From Stenotrophomonas geniculata ATCC 19374 = JCM 13324 (GTDB lineage Bacteria; Pseudomonadota; Gammaproteobacteria; Xanthomonadales; Xanthomonadaceae), in NCBI RefSeq assembly GCF_001431625.1, contig NZ_LLXT01000082.1, positions 1 to 64,000 of the forward strand: a DNA stretch of 64,000 nt. The letters are read 5' to 3'. Shown here piece by piece: positions 9,092-17,960 of this stretch. The translations under genes and the position numbers were made by a program. Under the pieces are notes generated by a model. The model was not told where the DNA came from, did no database searches, and saw only the letters and a list, made by a program, of their open reading frames with translations. Positions within the stretch are counted from its first letter, which is position 1. Each line of letters begins with the position of its first letter.

Positions 9092-9418
9092 ATGAATGCA
9101 CTGACCCTCCCAGAGCCCATTGCCGCGTACTTCGCGGCCGAGCATGACCCCGAAGCCCTCGGGCGTTGCTTCACCACCCAGGCGATCCTCAAGGACGACG
9201 GGCGCACGCTCACCGGCGTCAACGCGATCAAGGCCTTCCTGGCCGAGGCATCGGCCAAGTACCGTGCTACCAGCGTGCCATGCGCCATCGCGCGGCAGGA
9301 ACACTGTCACGTTGTCCGCGCCACTGTCAGCGGCAATTTTCCAGGCAGCCCGATCCTGCTGACCTACCGTTTCGAACTGCAACGAGGCCTGATTGCAGCG
9401 CTGGAGATCACTGCATGA
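9092..9418 (+). CDS. SnoaL-like / NTF2-fold protein
   Basis: A 108-residue protein with the cone-shaped NTF2-like pattern: an N-terminal helix (LPEPIAAYFAAEHDPEALGRCFTT), a central VNAIKAFL helix and C-terminal strands (GSPILLTYRFELQRGLIAALEI). AGGAG precedes the ATG. It overlaps the next SDR gene by ATGA, so the two are co-translated. Such small proteins are often isomerases or binding partners of oxidoreductases; here the job is not defined. Confidence 0.8.
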   Translation: MNALTLPEPIAAYFAAEHDPEALGRCFTTQAILKDDGRTLTGVNAIKAFLAEASAKYRATSVPCAIARQEHCHVVRATVSGNFPGSPILLTYRFELQRGLIAALEITA

Positions 9419-10197
9419 GCTTCGATCTTCAACTCGGTGGCCTGCGGGCCGTGGTAACCGGCGGCACGTTGGGTGTGGGGGCTGCGGTGGTCAGGACCCT
9501 GGCCGAGGCCGGGGTCCGGGTGATGACGTCTGCGCGCAGCTTGCCGGCACGGCCGGTCGAAGGGGTCGCGTACGTGGCAGCCGATCTGTCGACGGCCGAG
9601 GGCACCGGCATCTTCGCCCAGGCCGTTCTGCAGGCGTGGGACGGTGCCGACATCCTGATCAATGTGCTTGGGGGATCAAAGACACCAGGCGGCGGCTTCG
9701 CGGCGATCAGTGATGCGCATTGGTTTGCCGAGCTGAACCTCAATCTGATGCCGGCGGTTCGTCTGGATCGCGCCTTGCTGCCGGCCATGCTCGCGCAGCG
9801 CGCTGGCGTGATCATCCATGTCAGTTCGATCCAGCGCATGCTGCCTCTGCCGGAGTCCACCACCGCGTACGCCGCGGCCAAAGCGGCACTTACGACGTAC
9901 AGCAAGTCGCTTTCAAGAGAGGTCACCGCCAAGGGCGTGCGCGTGCTGAGCGTTGCGCCGGGCTGGATCGAGACAGAGGCTTCCCGGGAATTTGCAGAAC
10001 GGATCGCGGCAGAAGCGGGAACCGATTATGAAGGGGGCAAGAGGCTGGTCATGGACTGGCTCGGGGGGATCCCGGTGGGGCGCCCCGCGGCACCGCAGGA
10101 GGTGGCCGATCTGATCACGTTCCTGGCGTCTCCCCGGTCTGCCTCGATTTCCGGAACGGAGTATCGGATCGACGGCGGCACGGTCTCGACCCTGTAG
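9415..10197 (+). CDS. SDR family NAD(P)-dependent oxidoreductase
   Basis: A 260-residue classical short-chain dehydrogenase. The cofactor motif is TGGTLGVG (residues 15-22), the catalytic serine lies in HVSSIQ, and the tyrosine-lysine pair is Y152AAAK156. The C-terminus shows the usual family end with an SGTEYRIDGGTVS motif. It follows the SnoaL-like gene with a four-base overlap and is probably controlled by the divergent LysR protein. The substrate, an alcohol or ketone, cannot be read from the sequence. Confidence 0.92.
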   Translation: MSFDLQLGGLRAVVTGGTLGVGAAVVRTLAEAGVRVMTSARSLPARPVEGVAYVAADLSTAEGTGIFAQAVLQAWDGADILINVLGGSKTPGGGFAAISDAHWFAELNLNLMPAVRLDRALLPAMLAQRAGVIIHVSSIQRMLPLPESTTAYAAAKAALTTYSKSLSREVTAKGVRVLSVAPGWIETEASREFAERIAAEAGTDYEGGKRLVMDWLGGIPVGRPAAPQEVADLITFLASPRSASISGTEYRIDGGTVSTL

Positions 10198-10233
10198 CCA
10201 ACAGGCGTCGTCCCGCTGCCACCGCCCAGAAAG

Positions 10234-10257
10234 AAAGCCCCGCTCATGCGGGGCTTT
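10234..10257 (+). terminator. hairpin terminator after the SDR gene
   Basis: AAAGCCCCGC (10234-10243), a TCAT loop and GCGGGGCTTT (10248-10257) form a perfect ten-base-pair stem whose A/T ends give a T-tract, 36 bases past the SDR stop. It insulates the downstream sugar operon. Confidence 0.85.
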
Positions 10258-10346
10258 CCTTTGTCCGCGATTCCTGCGGAGTTGTGCCCCGCAGCATCAG
10301 CTTTCGTGCACCGCGACTTGCAAACAGACAATTTCCTCCCCTATGG

Positions 10347-10360
10347 TGCAATCGATTGCA
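10347..10360. promoter_or_regulatory. LacI-type operator, copy 1
   Basis: The perfect 14-bp palindrome TGCAATCGATTGCA lies 48 bases before the first gene of the plus-strand sugar operon. It is identical to the copy at 19030-19043, beside the LacI gene of this cluster. A TTGCAA hexamer (10318-10323) 17 bases before CTATGG (10341-10346) is a possible promoter, which would put the operator directly after the -10. Confidence 0.8.
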
Positions 10361-10408
10361 TTGCAGTGAATCGTTGCGTTTGATACCGGTTGGGAGGCCG
10401 GCAGGTGG

Positions 10409-11314
10409 ATGTCCGTCCATTCGATCAGACCGGCCCCGGCGACGGGGCTCACGCGGCGCGATGCGCTGCGCATCGCAGTTGCCGGCAGCATTGGCCTGGG
10501 GGCCGCGACAATCGCGGGCACGCTGCCCGCATTCGCCGCCACCGCGCCGCTCAAAGGCAACCTGAAGCACTCCGTCGCCCGCTGGACCTTCCCGCAGCTG
10601 TCCGTCACCCAGCTCTGCGCGACGGTGAAGGACATCGGCTTCGCCGCGATCGACCTGGTCGGCCCGGAAGACTGGCCGACGTTGAAGGCCCATGGCGTGT
10701 ACAGCTCGATGTGCAACGGCGCGGAGCTGGGCCTGACCAAGGGCTTTGCCGGGCGCCAGTTCCATGACCAGTTGGTGGAGCGCTACACGCGGCACATCGA
10801 TCTGGTCGCCGATGCCGGCTATCGAAACCTCATCTGCTTTTCCGGCAACCGCAACGGCATGGACCCCGCCGAAGGCATGGCCAATGCCGAGGCTGGCCTC
10901 AAGCGCGTCCTCGGGCATGCCGAGAAGCGCGGCGTGGTGCTGGTGATGGAGCTGCTCAACTCCAGGGTCGATCACCACGACTACCTGTGCGACCACTCGG
11001 CCTGGGGCTTGGAGCTGTGCCAGCGGCTGGGCTCGGACAACTTCGGCCTGCTCTACGACATCTACCACATGCAGATCATGGAAGGCGACATCATCGCCAC
11101 CATTGGAAAACACCACGCCTGCTTCAAGCATTACCACACCGCAGGCGTGCCAGGCCGGAACGAGATCGGAGACCAGCAGGAGCTTCACTATCCGGCCATC
11201 TGTCGCGCGATCCGCGATACCGGTTTCGAGGGGTATCTGGCGCAGGAGTTTACGCCTGCAGCGCCCGATCCCGTTGCCTCATTGCGCGAGGCGATCCGCC
11301 TCTGCGACGTCTGA
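10409..11314 (+). CDS. Tat-exported TIM-barrel hydroxypyruvate-isomerase-like protein
   Basis: A 301-residue protein of the xylose-isomerase-like TIM-barrel family, closest in look to hydroxypyruvate isomerase. The leader has twin arginines (TRRDALR, residues 15-21), a hydrophobic stretch and an AFAA cleavage region, so it is predicted to fold in the cytoplasm and go to the periplasm by Tat. Candidate metal ligands are the glutamate in VMELLNSR, the aspartate in LLYDIYHMQ, histidines in HHACFKHYHTAG and the glutamate in YLAQEF. It is the first gene of the operon behind operator 1. It probably acts on the keto-sugar products of the adjacent dehydrogenase, which is an inference. Confidence 0.85.
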   Translation: MSVHSIRPAPATGLTRRDALRIAVAGSIGLGAATIAGTLPAFAATAPLKGNLKHSVARWTFPQLSVTQLCATVKDIGFAAIDLVGPEDWPTLKAHGVYSSMCNGAELGLTKGFAGRQFHDQLVERYTRHIDLVADAGYRNLICFSGNRNGMDPAEGMANAEAGLKRVLGHAEKRGVVLVMELLNSRVDHHDYLCDHSAWGLELCQRLGSDNFGLLYDIYHMQIMEGDIIATIGKHHACFKHYHTAGVPGRNEIGDQQELHYPAICRAIRDTGFEGYLAQEFTPAAPDPVASLREAIRLCDV

Positions 11315-11341
11315 AACGATATCCACCCAGGTGAGAAACCC

Positions 11342-13027
11342 ATGGCAGATAATCACTACGACGCCATTGTTGTTGGCTCGGGAATCAGTGGCGGTTGGGC
11401 GGCGAAGGAGCTGACCGAAAAGGGCCTGAAGGTCCTGATGCTGGAACGCGGTCGCAACATCGAGCACGTCAAGGACTACGTCAACGCGATGAAGGAGGCG
11501 TGGGATTTCCCGCACCGCAACCGTCCAACGCAGGCCATGAAGGCCGAGTTCCCGGTGCTGATGCGTGACTACGGCCTGGCCGAGAACCTGGAAGGGATGT
11601 GGGCCAATGAGCAGGAATCGCCCTACATCGAGACCAAGCGCTTCGACTGGTTCCGTGGTTACCACGTGGGTGGTCGCTCGCTGATGTGGGGCCGGCAGAG
11701 CTATCGTTTCTCCGATCTGGATTTCGAGGCGAACCTCAAGGATGGGATCGCTGCTGACTGGCCGATCCGCTACGCCGACATCGCGCCGTGGTACGACCAT
11801 GTGGAAAAGTTCGCCGGCATCGCCGGCACGCGCGAAGGACTGGACGTGCTGCCGGACGGTGAGTTCCTGCCGCCGATTCCCTTGAACATCGTTGAGAAGG
11901 ATGTGGCCGCGCGTATCAAGAAGGCCTTCGGCGGAACGCGCCACATGATCCACTCGCGCACCGCCAACATCACCAAGCCGATGCCCGAGCAGGGGCGCGT
12001 CAACTGCCAGTACCGCAACAAGTGCATCCTGGGCTGTCCCTTCGGTGCCTACTTCTCGACCCAGGCGGCGACGCTGCCAGCGGCGATGAAGACCGGCAAC
12101 CTGACCTTGCGTCCGTTCTCGATCGTCAAGGAAGTGCTCTATGACAAGGATCGCAAGCGTGCGCGTGGCGTGGAGGTCATCGACGCCGAAACCGGCCAGA
12201 CCTACCAGTACACCGCCAAGGTGATCTTCCTCAATGCGTCGTCGTTCAACTCGACGTGGCTGCTGATGAATTCGGCGACCGATGTATGGGACGGCGGGCT
12301 GGGCTCTTCGTCCGGTGAGTTGGGGCACAACGTGATGGATCATCATTTCGGTGCGGGTGCCTCGGGCCGGGTCGAGGGCTACGAAGACAAGTACTACTTC
12401 GGCCGCCGTCCCTGCGGTTTCTACATTCCGCGCTTCCGCAACGTCGCAGCCGACAAGCGTGGCTACCTGCGCGGGTTCGGCTACCAGGGCGGTGCCAGCC
12501 GAAACGGCTGGTCGCGCGAGATCGCCGAGCTGAACATCGGCGCCGACCTGAAGGAAGCGCTGACCGTGCCGGGTGACTGGCGCATCGGCATGACCGGGTT
12601 CGGTGAAATGCTGCCGCACCACGACAATACAATCCGCCTGGACCACGACCGCAAGGACAAGTGGGGGCTGCCGGTGCTGGCGATGGACGTTGCCATGCGT
12701 GCCAACGAACTGGCGATGCGCAAGGACATGGCCGCCGATGCTGCCGAGATGCTGGAGGCGGCCGGCGTCAAGGACGTGAAGATGCACGACAACGACTATG
12801 CCCCGGGCAAGGGCATCCACGAGATGGGGACCGCGCGCATGGGACGTGATCGCAAGAGCTCGGTACTGAACCAGCACAACCAGGTCTGGGATGCTCCCAA
12901 CGTCTATGTGACCGACGGTGCCTGCATGACCTCCAGCGCCTGCGTGAATCCCTCGCTGACCTACATGGCGCTGACCGCGCGCGCGGCCGACCACGCGGTA
13001 CGCGAACTGAAAGCGGGGAACCTCTGA
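11342..13027 (+). CDS. GMC family oxidoreductase, probable glucoside 3-dehydrogenase catalytic subunit
   Basis: A 561-residue FAD enzyme. The N-terminal dinucleotide motif is VVGSGISGGWAAKELTEKG, the GMC body follows, and the end shows IHEMGTARMG and YVTDGACMTSSACVNPSLT, typical of the membrane-linked sugar dehydrogenase branch. A cysteine-rich stretch (CQYRNKCILGC) near residue 222 is common in this branch. It lacks a leader of its own; the Tat signal of the next, overlapping gene probably carries it across (hitch-hiker export). With that partner and the cytochrome c of the facing operon it would oxidise the C3 hydroxyl of glycosides and pass electrons to the respiratory chain. Glucoside 3-dehydrogenase activity is known from S. 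maltophilia. Confidence 0.88.
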   Translation: MADNHYDAIVVGSGISGGWAAKELTEKGLKVLMLERGRNIEHVKDYVNAMKEAWDFPHRNRPTQAMKAEFPVLMRDYGLAENLEGMWANEQESPYIETKRFDWFRGYHVGGRSLMWGRQSYRFSDLDFEANLKDGIAADWPIRYADIAPWYDHVEKFAGIAGTREGLDVLPDGEFLPPIPLNIVEKDVAARIKKAFGGTRHMIHSRTANITKPMPEQGRVNCQYRNKCILGCPFGAYFSTQAATLPAAMKTGNLTLRPFSIVKEVLYDKDRKRARGVEVIDAETGQTYQYTAKVIFLNASSFNSTWLLMNSATDVWDGGLGSSSGELGHNVMDHHFGAGASGRVEGYEDKYYFGRRPCGFYIPRFRNVAADKRGYLRGFGYQGGASRNGWSREIAELNIGADLKEALTVPGDWRIGMTGFGEMLPHHDNTIRLDHDRKDKWGLPVLAMDVAMRANELAMRKDMAADAAEMLEAAGVKDVKMHDNDYAPGKGIHEMGTARMGRDRKSSVLNQHNQVWDAPNVYVTDGACMTSSACVNPSLTYMALTARAADHAVRELKAGNL

Positions 13028-13602
13028 TGGATCGTCGCGAACTGCTGAAGATGATCGTCGCCGCCACCGGCGCGGCCATGGTTGGATTGCCTGCGCTTGT
13101 GCAGGGGCAGGCACCGGCGGGCGCCACGAAGATCCATTTCTCCGATGCCGATGTCGGCACGCTGGACGAGATCGCCGAGACCGTCCTGCCGCGGACCCGG
13201 ACACCTGGTGCGAAGGACGCCGGTGCCGGGTTGTTCATGGCGACATTCGTCAGCGATTGCTACACCGCCCGGCAGCAGGCGGCGTTTCGCGCCGGCCTGG
13301 CCGACATCGACAAACGCGCAGGTGGCCGCTTCGTATCGCTCACACCGGAAGCCCGCGCCGGGTTGCTGCGAACGCTGGACGCTGAAGCGAAGGCACGCCC
13401 TGCCGACGTGACCGAGACCGGCACACCAGAAGGGGGCGAGGCGATGCCGCACTACTTCACGATGCTCAAGCAGTTGGCCATCTTCGGCTTCTTCACCTCC
13501 AAGGTCGGCGCGACAGGGGTGCTGCAGTACGTCGCGGTGCCGGGCCGTTACGACGGCGACCTTGCCTATGTTCCCGGCACGCCGGCGTGGGGAACCAGCT
13601 GA
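13027..13602 (+). CDS. gluconate 2-dehydrogenase subunit 3 family protein
   Basis: A 191-residue small subunit that pairs with the GMC enzyme. It begins with a twin-arginine leader (MDRRELLKMIVAATGAAMVG), followed by LDEIAETVLPRTRTPGAKDAG, the hallmark start of this family. The ATG shares bases with the stop of the GMC gene (TGATG), so the subunits are translationally coupled. It most likely supplies the Tat signal and membrane docking for the complex. Family assignment is firm; the sugar specificity is inferred from context. Confidence 0.88.
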   Translation: MDRRELLKMIVAATGAAMVGLPALVQGQAPAGATKIHFSDADVGTLDEIAETVLPRTRTPGAKDAGAGLFMATFVSDCYTARQQAAFRAGLADIDKRAGGRFVSLTPEARAGLLRTLDAEAKARPADVTETGTPEGGEAMPHYFTMLKQLAIFGFFTSKVGATGVLQYVAVPGRYDGDLAYVPGTPAWGTS

Positions 13603-14360
13603 TGGACGATATTCTGATGATCCGCTCTCTGTTGATGGCCACCGGCCTGCTGGCCGCAGTACCTGCCTTCGCGCAGAACGGTGCCGACGCTGCGCGTGAC
13701 CCGAAGAAGACCGAGGTGTGGACGCCGGTGCCTGCAGTCGTGGAAACGCCCGCGGGCAAAGCGCCGTCCGACGCCATCGTGCTGTTCGATGGCAAGGATG
13801 TCTCGGCGTGGGAGGCAGAGCAGGGCGGGCGCGTGCCCTGGACCGTCGCCGATGGTGCGATGACCGTGGTGCCGGGCAGCAAAGGCATCCGCACCCGACA
13901 GCGCTTCTGCGATGTCCAGGTGCATGTCGAATGGCGTACCCCCACCGAGACGAAGGGCTTCGACGGCCAGAACCGCGGCAACAGCGGTATCTTCCTGCAG
14001 GAACTGTATGAACTGCAGGTGCTCGACAGTTACAACAACCCGACGTATGCCAACGGCCAGGCGGGTTCGATCTACAAGCAGGCCATGCCACGGGTGAACG
14101 CCTCGCGCGCACCGGGCCAGTGGCAGGTTTACGACATCATCTGGAAGGCGCCGCGGTTCTCGCAGGGCGGCGGCCTGACGTCGCCCGCGCGCATCACCGT
14201 GCTGCATAACGGCGTGCTGGTCCAGGACGACACCGTGCTGGCAGGCAAGACCGAGTACATCGGTGCGCCTTCGTACGCGCCCCATGCGTGCGCGCCGCTC
14301 TATCTGCAGGAGCATGACTCCAAGGTCAGCTACCGCAACATCTGGGTGCGCGAACTGTAG
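13602..14360 (+). CDS. DUF1080 protein, probable 3-keto-glycoside hydrolase
   Basis: A 252-residue secreted protein with a DUF1080 (3-keto-disaccharide hydrolase, concanavalin-like jelly-roll) domain: [13 protein letters not shown] at the start, then [24 protein letters not shown] and a C-terminal [10 protein letters not shown] hydrophobic leader ends near PAFAQ. The ATG at 13602 overlaps the previous stop (TGATG) with GGGGAA upstream; an ATG at 13617 directly before the leader is an alternative. DUF1080 enzymes cleave glycosides after C3 oxidation, which fits the dehydrogenase genes directly upstream. It is the last gene of the operon, ten bases from the facing cytochrome gene. Confidence 0.88.
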   Translation: MDDILMIRSLLMATGLLAAVPAFAQNGADAARDPKKTEVWTPVPAVVETPAGKAPSDAIVLFDGKDVSAWEAEQGGRVPWTVADGAMTVVPGSKGIRTRQRFCDVQVHVEWRTPTETKGFDGQNRGNSGIFLQELYELQVLDSYNNPTYANGQAGSIYKQAMPRVNASRAPGQWQVYDIIWKAPRFSQGGGLTSPARITVLHNGVLVQDDTVLAGKTEYIGAPSYAPHACAPLYLQEHDSKVSYRNIWVREL

Positions 14361-14370
14361 CGCCCACCCG

Positions 14371-14679
14371 CTATTTCGCCAGGTAGCTGGCGATGTCATC
14401 GATTTCCTGTTGCGAAAGCTGCGGGAAGGGCGGCATCAATCCGCCGCCCTTCCTGATCTTGTCCTTGATCTGCGCCGGCTGCAGTCGTTTGCTGATGTCG
14501 GTGAGCGCGGGAAACGCGCCCGGCATGCCAGCGCGATCGGCACCGTGGCAGGCCGTGCAGTTTGCGCTGTAGAGCTTCGCACCGGCCGCAGGATCGTCCT
14601 TGCACCAGGCCTTGGTCGCAAGCATCGCGCCGCACAGGACCGCGGTCAGGGTGAAGCTCAATTTCAGGCGAGTGTTCAA
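14371..14679 (-). CDS. c-type cytochrome, secreted
   Basis: A 102-residue monohaem cytochrome c with haem motif C41TACH45 and a candidate methionine ligand in GGGLMPPF (M82). The leader is LKLSFTLTAVLCGAMLA. No ATG gives a full leader; the TTG at 14679 does, with AAGGAG six bases before it, so I call a TTG start. It is the last gene of the minus-strand operon. The likely role is to accept electrons from the periplasmic GMC dehydrogenase encoded on the facing operon. The two operons converge with ten bases between them. Confidence 0.88.
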   Translation of the reverse strand: MNTRLKLSFTLTAVLCGAMLATKAWCKDDPAAGAKLYSANCTACHGADRAGMPGAFPALTDISKRLQPAQIKDKIRKGGGLMPPFPQLSQQEIDDIASYLAK

Positions 14680-14695
14680 GCGAGGCTCCTTCGCA

Positions 14696-15559
14696 TCAGC
14701 GCGGTGCGCGAGCAGGTTGGTCGATGGCCAGGTGTTCACGCAGGTAGTCCGCGCCGGTCTGGATGACCTTGGCCGGGTTGCGCGGCTGGTCGTGCTCGAT
14801 GATGTACCAGTGCACGCCCGCGGCGGCCGCGGCTGGCAGGATCGCGTTCCAGTCCAGTACGCCCTGGCCGACGGCGGCGAATCCGCCTTCGTCTTCAGCC
14901 TGGCCCTTGGGCGCATTGTCCTTGGCGTGCACCGCGAACACGCGATCACGGAATTTTCCCAGCATCACGGCCGGGTCCAGGCCCGCACGTGCGACCCAGG
15001 CCAGGTCCAGCTCGGTCTGCAGGTCGGGGCCGGCCGCTGCGAACAGCAGCTCCAGTCCGGTGCTGCCATCGAAGTCGACCAGCTCGAAGTCGTGGTTGTG
15101 ATAGGCCAGGCGCATGCCCTTGGCTCGTACCTGTTTCGCGATCCTGCCCAGCTCCTGGCCCAGTGCGGTCCAGCCCGCGGCGTCTGTCGGCCGATCCTTC
15201 GCATCCAGGTACGGCACCACCAGCGTGGTGTTGCCGATCGACCGGTTGAACGTCACCACGCCGTCCAGATCATTGCGCAGCTCGGCCAGCGGCACATGCG
15301 ACGAAACCGCCTTGATCGAATACCGGTCCAGCAGCCGCTTGAGCTCCGCAGCGCTGGCGTTCTGCGTGCCGACCGTCTCCACTGCGTGCACACCGGCGTC
15401 GTGGACGATCTTCAGCTGCTGGTCGAGCGACCCGGCGTTGCGCAGGGTATACATCTGCACCGCGATCGGTTTCTGCGTGCTGGCGGCTTCGTCCGCGAAA
15501 GCGGGCAGGGTGGCGAACAGCAGGATGAGACTCGCACTTCTACGGAAAAGAGCTTTCAT
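14696..15559 (-). CDS. secreted sugar phosphate isomerase/epimerase-like TIM-barrel protein
   Basis: A 287-residue xylose-isomerase-like TIM-barrel protein with a Sec-type signal peptide (RRSASLILLFATLPAFADE). Body motifs are PIAVQMYTLRN, a metal-ligand region around RLAYHNHDFEL, TELDLAWVARAG, FAVHAKDNAPKG and a glutamate in WYIIEHDQP. The start at 15559 (MKALFRR) gives a complete leader; the open frame further upstream overlaps the next gene. With 19 bases to the preceding oxidoreductase gene and 16 to the cytochrome gene, it is within a tight operon. It may epimerise, isomerise or cleave a 3-keto sugar in the periplasm; members with lyase activity on 3-keto-glycosides are known, so the exact reaction is open. 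Confidence 0.85.
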   Translation of the reverse strand: MKALFRRSASLILLFATLPAFADEAASTQKPIAVQMYTLRNAGSLDQQLKIVHDAGVHAVETVGTQNASAAELKRLLDRYSIKAVSSHVPLAELRNDLDGVVTFNRSIGNTTLVVPYLDAKDRPTDAAGWTALGQELGRIAKQVRAKGMRLAYHNHDFELVDFDGSTGLELLFAAAGPDLQTELDLAWVARAGLDPAVMLGKFRDRVFAVHAKDNAPKGQAEDEGGFAAVGQGVLDWNAILPAAAAAGVHWYIIEHDQPRNPAKVIQTGADYLREHLAIDQPARAPR

Positions 15560-15578
15560 CAACAGATCCTCCCGGGAT

Positions 15579-16703
15579 TCAACCGATGGTGGTCCAGGCA
15601 CGCGACCTGGCCGATGCAATGACACGGTCAACGATCTGCGCCGAGCGCAGGCCGTCCTCGAAGGTCGGCAGGCCCTGCGGCCGCTCGCCTTCAATGGCGC
15701 GATAGGTGTCGGCGACAAACGCCTCGAAACACTGGGCGTAGCCCTGTGCATGCCCGGCCGGCAGCACGGAAAGGCGGCGCTGATCGTCACTGCCGGCACC
15801 GGGGCCGCGTACGAAGATCTTCTCGCGCTGGTCGGGCAGGCCGATCCACAGTCGTTCGGCATCCTCCTGGTTGAAGGCCACACTGGCCTTGGCGCCATCG
15901 ATCTCGAACCAGAGGCGGTTGTGGCGTCCGGCCGAGACCTGGCTGACCGTCAATGACGCCAGCGTGCCGGCGTCGGTCCTGAACATCGCCGCAGCCACGT
16001 CTTCGCTCGTGACGGCCTGCATCGCGCTGGCGGCCGTTGGCGTGCTGAAGCTCTGCCCGCTGACGGCGCCGCGCTCGGCGATTACCGTGGAGAACGCCGC
16101 GCTGACCTCGGCGAAACGCTCGCCGCTGATCCATTCCACCAGGTCGCACCAGTGCGAACCAATGTCGGCGAACACGCGCGAAGTGCCCCCCAACGCGGGG
16201 TCCACGCGCCAGTTGTTGCTGGCCGGGTCCAGCAGCCAGTCCTGCAGGTAGCTGCCGTGGATCAGGTGCAACGGCCCCAGATCGCCCTGGGCGATGCGTG
16301 CGCGCGCCTCGCGGACCACGGGGTGGTAGCGGTAGACGAAGGGTACCGTGGCCACAAGGCCGCGCGAGGCCGCCAGCGCAGCCAACGCCTGTGCATCTTC
16401 CAGCGAGGTGGCCAGCGGCTTCTCGCAGATCACGTGCTTGCCGGCTTCCAGCGCAGCCTGGGCCATCGCGCGGTGCAGGTGATTGGGCGTGCAGACGTGC
16501 ACGACCTGCACCTGCGGGTCGGTGATCACCTCCTCGATATCCCGATAGGCACGCGCGACATTCCAGGACTGCGCCGCCTCATGTGAACGCTGCGGTGACG
16601 AGGCGGCCACGCCGCGTACCTCGGCACCCGCCAGCAGTGCCGCACGACGATGCACTGCGCCGATCATGCCGGCGCCGACGATGGCGATTCCAAGCTTGGG
16701 CAT
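15579..16703 (-). CDS. Gfo/Idh/MocA family oxidoreductase
   Basis: A 374-residue NAD(P)-dependent sugar dehydrogenase. The Rossmann motif is AIVGAGMIGAVHRR (residues 7-20), and the catalytic-lysine signature is CEKPLATS. No signal peptide, so it is cytoplasmic. Twelve bases separate it from the permease gene upstream. In comparable clusters such enzymes oxidise or reduce the C3 position of sugars; here it could reduce imported 3-keto sugar to the normal hexose. The direction of the reaction is an inference. Confidence 0.9.
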   Translation of the reverse strand: MPKLGIAIVGAGMIGAVHRRAALLAGAEVRGVAASSPQRSHEAAQSWNVARAYRDIEEVITDPQVQVVHVCTPNHLHRAMAQAALEAGKHVICEKPLATSLEDAQALAALAASRGLVATVPFVYRYHPVVREARARIAQGDLGPLHLIHGSYLQDWLLDPASNNWRVDPALGGTSRVFADIGSHWCDLVEWISGERFAEVSAAFSTVIAERGAVSGQSFSTPTAASAMQAVTSEDVAAAMFRTDAGTLASLTVSQVSAGRHNRLWFEIDGAKASVAFNQEDAERLWIGLPDQREKIFVRGPGAGSDDQRRLSVLPAGHAQGYAQCFEAFVADTYRAIEGERPQGLPTFEDGLRSAQIVDRVIASARSRAWTTIG

Positions 16704-16715
16704 CGACTGGGATCC

Positions 16716-17933
16716 TCAGGGCGTGGAGGGCGCGGCCGTGGCCGCCGGCCGGTCGCGGAACAGCAGCAGGAAGGCGACCAGCACCGCCAGTGCAACGCCT
16801 GCCGGGAACAGCCAGATCTGCTGCCAGTCGGGGCCGGCCGCAGTGGTGAAGTGCTCCACCACCGCGCCGGACAGGAAGGTGCCGATCAGCATGCCTACGC
16901 CGTAGGTGGCCAGGGTGATGAACCCCTGCGCGCTGCTGCGCGCGGCGGGGCCGGCATGTGCATCGGTGTAGATCTGACCGGTGACGAAGAAGAAGTCGTA
17001 GCAGATGCCGTGCAGCACGATGCCGATCACCAGCAGGGAGAAACCGCCGCCCGCATCGCCGAAGGCGAACATGGCGTAGCGCACCACCCAGGCGGCCATG
17101 CCCACCGCCAGCATCGTCTTCACCCCCAGCCGGACGAACAGGAACGGCATGGCCAGCATCAGCAGCACTTCGGAGACCTGGCCCAGCGACTGCAGGCCCG
17201 CAGCGCCGCGCACGCCCAGGTCGTTGAGGTACGGATTGGTGAAGTTGTAGTAGAACGACAGTGGGATGCAGATGGCGATGGAGGCCAGGAAGAACACCAG
17301 ATAGGCGCGCGACTTCAGCAGCCGCAGCGAATCCAGCCCGAGGATCTGCCCGAGGCCGGCATCGCGCTGCTGCGCCAGCGGCGGCGTGTGCGGCAGGGTG
17401 AAGGCATACAGGCCCAGCAGCAGTGATGCCAGCGCCGCCATCCGGAACGTCAGTTCAAGCCGATGCGCCTGTTCCCAGCCCAGCCAGCCGATCAGCACAC
17501 CGGCCACGATCCAGCCGACGCTGCCGGCCACGCGCACCAGCGGGAACTGCTTCTCCGGCGACTGCATGTGCCGCATCGCCACGCTGTTGGCCAGTGCCAG
17601 CGTCGGCATGAACAGCAGCATGTAGCCCATCACGCAGGCGGAGAACGTGCTGAAGCTGTCTGCTGTGGAGGCCAGCCACAGCAGCACCGCACCGGCCAGG
17701 TGCAGCACCGCCAGGATGCGCTGCGCGGCGAAGTAGCGATCCGCGATCAGGCCGACCAGGAACGGCGCGACGATGGCGCCGATGGACTGGCTGAGGAATG
17801 CCGTTGCCACCTGGCTCGCGCTGGCCTGCAGCGGGCCCTGCACCAGATAGGTACCCAGGGTGACGAACCACGCCCCCCAGATGAAGAACTGTAGAAACAT
17901 CATCGCGCCCAAGCGCGACATGGCGTGCGTCAT
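16716..17933 (-). CDS. MFS sugar/nucleoside permease (NHS-like)
   Basis: A 405-residue transporter with about twelve transmembrane segments. The start LGAMMFLQFFIWGAWFVTLGTYL and VGLIADRYFAAQRILAVLHL resemble the nucleoside:proton symporter (NupG-like) branch of the major facilitator superfamily, whose relatives in sugar clusters carry sugars. It lies in the middle of the minus-strand sugar operon, 12 bases before the oxidoreductase gene and 27 after the isomerase gene. It likely brings the periplasmic cleavage product inside. A second start (MSRLG) four codons later is possible. Confidence 0.88.
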   Translation of the reverse strand: MTHAMSRLGAMMFLQFFIWGAWFVTLGTYLVQGPLQASASQVATAFLSQSIGAIVAPFLVGLIADRYFAAQRILAVLHLAGAVLLWLASTADSFSTFSACVMGYMLLFMPTLALANSVAMRHMQSPEKQFPLVRVAGSVGWIVAGVLIGWLGWEQAHRLELTFRMAALASLLLGLYAFTLPHTPPLAQQRDAGLGQILGLDSLRLLKSRAYLVFFLASIAICIPLSFYYNFTNPYLNDLGVRGAAGLQSLGQVSEVLLMLAMPFLFVRLGVKTMLAVGMAAWVVRYAMFAFGDAGGGFSLLVIGIVLHGICYDFFFVTGQIYTDAHAGPAARSSAQGFITLATYGVGMLIGTFLSGAVVEHFTTAAGPDWQQIWLFPAGVALAVLVAFLLLFRDRPAATAAPSTP

Positions 17934-17960
17934 GGCTTGCCCTCCCGGGGCGGTGTCGGC

